A stretch of DNA of 39,605 nt from assembly GCA_021413765.1 (NCBI GenBank), contig JAIOPT010000026.1, positions 1 through 39,605 on the forward strand. Direction: 5' to 3'. The notes beneath the pieces were generated by a model. The model was given only the letters and a program-made list of their open reading frames with translations, was not told the DNA's origin and searched no databases. Shown here piece after piece: positions 37,707-39,605 of the stretch; positions within the stretch are counted from its first letter, which is position 1; every line of letters starts with the position of its first letter. This stretch comes from Betaproteobacteria bacterium (GTDB taxonomy: Bacteria > Pseudomonadota > Gammaproteobacteria > Burkholderiales > Gallionellaceae). The translations under genes were made by a program, and so were the position numbers.

Positions 37707-38273
37707 ATGAGCATTAAATCAGATAAGTGGATACGTCAAATGGCCAAAGAGCACGGCATGATCGAGCCGTTCGAACCGGGGCAGGTGAAAGAACGGGATG
37801 GCCACCGCATCGTGTCATATGGCACATCGAGCTACGGCTATGACATACGTTGTTCAGACGAATTCAAACTGTTCACCAACATCAATAGCACCATCGTCGA
37901 TCCGAAGAATTTCGATGCCAACTCTTTCATCGAGCTCAAAAACGACTATTGCATCATCCCGCCCAACTCTTTCGCGCTGGCACGCACCGTGGAACACTTC
38001 CGCATCCCACGCAACGTGTTAACCATTTGCCTGGGTAAATCTACTTACGCGCGATGCGGCATAATCGTCAATGTCACACCGTTAGAGCCGGAATGGGAGG
38101 GTTATGTGACGCTGGAATTTTCCAATACCACGCCTCTACCGGCGAAAATTTACGCCAATGAGGGCGTGGCACAGGTGATTTTCTTCGAATCCGACGAAGT
38201 ATGCGAAGTCTCATACAAAGATAGAGGCGGCAAGTATCAGGGTCAGGTTGGGGTTACACTACCCAAAATATAA
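37707..38273 (+). CDS. dcd: dCTP deaminase
   Basis: Dcd converts dCTP to dUTP, which dUTPase then turns into dUMP for thymidylate synthesis. The 188-residue product has the expected length and family motifs: [22 protein letters not shown] at the start, [16 protein letters not shown], the active-site region [39 protein letters not shown] with the catalytic Glu, and the tail [13 protein letters not shown]. It follows apbC by 85 nt on the same strand. No strong Shine-Dalgarno is visible before the ATG, but no other start fits the family N-terminus. Confidence 0.97.
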   Translation: MSIKSDKWIRQMAKEHGMIEPFEPGQVKERDGHRIVSYGTSSYGYDIRCSDEFKLFTNINSTIVDPKNFDANSFIELKNDYCIIPPNSFALARTVEHFRIPRNVLTICLGKSTYARCGIIVNVTPLEPEWEGYVTLEFSNTTPLPAKIYANEGVAQVIFFESDEVCEVSYKDRGGKYQGQVGVTLPKI

Positions 38274-38340
38274 ATCAGATGCATGGTTACGTTCCACTCA
38301 TTCATTGAGTTCTACTGAATCATATAGAGGCATAAATTTA

Positions 38341-38562
38341 ATGGCATCATGTCCGCAAACCATTTGGCGCAGCCCCACAGGCGAGGTGGTCGCGTGCGTG
38401 GAAAAGAACAAGGTGCTGAGCGAGAACATGGAGGAAATCCGCCAAATCTGCCAAGATGCGCTGGAAGACGCAGTACTAATGGGTTGTGACGAACAGCAGT
38501 TTCGCGCGGTAGTGACTGAGCTAGTCCAAGCCCTGAAAAACCCCTACCTCCCGCGCGACTGA
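38341..38562 (+). CDS. Small conserved-looking protein, 73 residues, function unknown
   Basis: MASCPQTIWRSPTGEVVACVEKN, then a helical segment with EEIRQICQDALEDAVLMGCD and VVTELVQALKNPYLP. It has four Cys. AGAGG lies about 9 nt upstream of the ATG. A longer frame begins inside dcd (38248), but its first 31 residues have no ribosome site and overlap dcd codons. It lies between dcd and the decarboxylase gene. I do not recognise a family; a small helical adaptor is possible but only an inference. Confidence 0.75.
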   Translation: MASCPQTIWRSPTGEVVACVEKNKVLSENMEEIRQICQDALEDAVLMGCDEQQFRAVVTELVQALKNPYLPRD

Positions 38563-38753
38563 CTACACCAGAATAGCATTAAGATTTTTGATAAATTCCG
38601 TTAATCATCCTCGTTAATGCAGCTGACAATCCTTATTCGTGTTACCGGATAACATAATTCTTGATGTTATTTAACTCTACCCACGTTATCTAAATCTGCG
38701 ACAATCCGCGCCAACTCGCTGCCCGGCAGATATTCCCCACCAAGGAGCACTGA

Positions 38754-39605
38754 ATGAAATTTGATTTTCCCATCATCATCATCGACGAGGACTTCCGCTC
38801 GGAAAACTCCAGCGGCTTGAGCGTGCGCGCGTTGGCTGAGGCTATCCAGAAAGAAGGCATGGCGGTGCTGGGTATAACAAGTTATGGGGATTTGACTTCA
38901 TTCGCGCAGCAGCAAAGCCGGGCCTCAGCCTTTTTGCTATCAATAGACGATGAGGAATTCGGCGGTGGCAGTAAAGAAGAAACGGCAATTGCACTGAAAA
39001 GTATCCGCGCTTTCGTGGAAGAAATCCGCTTTAAAAATGCCGATATTCCCATCTATCTATACGGTGAAACGCGTACTTCACGCCATATCCCAAATGACAT
39101 CCTGCGCGAATTGCATGGCTTCATTCATATGCATGAAGACACGCCGGAATTCGTGGCGCGACACATTATCCGTGAAGCCCGATTATATTTAGACTCACTC
39201 GCTCCGCCGTTTTTCCGCGCGTTGGTTAATTACGCGCAAGATGGTTCCTATTCCTGGCATTGCCCCGGTCATTCGGGCGGGGTGGCTTTCCTGAAATCAC
39301 CGGTAGGTCGGATGTTTCACCAGTTCTTTGGCGAAAATATGTTGCGCGCAGACGTGTGCAACTCAGTCGACGAGCTGGGCCAGCTGCTCGACCATACCGG
39401 ACCGGTAGCAGCCAGCGAGCGAAATGCAGCGCGTATTTTCAGTTGCGATCACCTATTCTTTGTGACTAACGGCACCTCTACATCAAATAAAATCGTATGG
39501 CATTCCACCGTCGCACCAGATGACATCGTGGTGGTGGATCGCAACTGTCATAAATCCATTTTGCACTCCATCATAATGACTGGAGCAATTCCCGTATTCC
39601 TGATG
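38754..39605 (+). CDS. Orn/Lys/Arg decarboxylase family protein, 5' part (cut by window end)
   Basis: This frame runs to the window end; 284 codons are present of an expected 700 or more. ATG follows AAGGAGCACTGA, a good ribosome site. The first 125 or so residues form the flavodoxin/CheY-like wing domain of inducible basic-amino-acid decarboxylases (FDFPIIIIDEDFRSENSSGL). The PLP fold type I region then begins with SYSWHCPGHSGGVAFLKSP and FFGENMLRADVCNSVDELG, followed by LFFVTNGTSTSNKIVWHS. The PLP-lysine lies beyond the window. Whether it acts on arginine, lysine or ornithine cannot be read from this part. Confidence 0.93.
   Translation, partial: MKFDFPIIIIDEDFRSENSSGLSVRALAEAIQKEGMAVLGITSYGDLTSFAQQQSRASAFLLSIDDEEFGGGSKEETAIALKSIRAFVEEIRFKNADIPIYLYGETRTSRHIPNDILRELHGFIHMHEDTPEFVARHIIREARLYLDSLAPPFFRALVNYAQDGSYSWHCPGHSGGVAFLKSPVGRMFHQFFGENMLRADVCNSVDELGQLLDHTGPVAASERNAARIFSCDHLFFVTNGTSTSNKIVWHSTVAPDDIVVVDRNCHKSILHSIIMTGAIPVFLM

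Overview
The window looks like a chromosomal segment of a betaproteobacterium of moderate GC content, most likely in the Nitrosomonadales (Gallionellaceae-like). This is inferred from gene content and order: a mutM / TPR protein / lolB / ispE / tRNA-Gln / prs / rplY / pth / ychF block, a divergent metG-apbC-dcd block, and a gcr-type membrane protein. The genus cannot be fixed from the sequence alone.

Layout. (1) 1-2140: a broken secreted RCC1-repeat protein with a DUF5648-like C-terminus on the minus strand, then a small plus-strand relic of a second DUF5648 C-terminus and a strong bidirectional terminator. (2) 2184-8936, minus strand: housekeeping cluster TPR protein - lolB - ispE - tRNA-Gln(UUG) - prs - rplY - pth - ychF, covering outer-membrane lipoprotein insertion, isoprenoid and PRPP synthesis, and translation. 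(3) 9231-12262, plus strand: a three-gene Gld-type ABC exporter (ATPase, permease, auxiliary protein), then a tiny lipoprotein and mutM. (4) 13814-26889, minus strand: three large membrane or envelope genes, namely a Gcr/PF10136 membrane protein, an AsmA-family protein and a roughly 2,900-residue cyclic beta-1,2-glucan synthase. (5) 27523-30398: a BON-domain lipoprotein, a divergent Crp/Fnr-type regulator, and an orphan receiver-PAS protein, separated by gene-poor stretches. (6) 30695-39605: dnaE (+), a frameshifted metG (-), then apbC/mrp, dcd, a small conserved-looking protein, and the start of an Orn/Lys/Arg decarboxylase cut by the window end (+).

The genes mostly serve core information processing and cell-envelope biogenesis. 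The envelope theme is strong: LolB, AsmA, cyclic glucan synthase, BON lipoprotein, small lipoprotein and secreted propeller. Two genes carry exact, explainable lesions. The RCC1 gene has lost 38 nt from the second of seven 153-nt repeat units. metG carries a 5-bp tandem duplication (GGTCT twice on the plus strand). I found no CRISPR array, no intact mobile element, no prophage and no clear new multi-gene defence or biosynthetic system. The most unusual items are the two lesions, the very large glucan synthase, the Gcr membrane protein and the regulator region around 27.5-30.7 kb.
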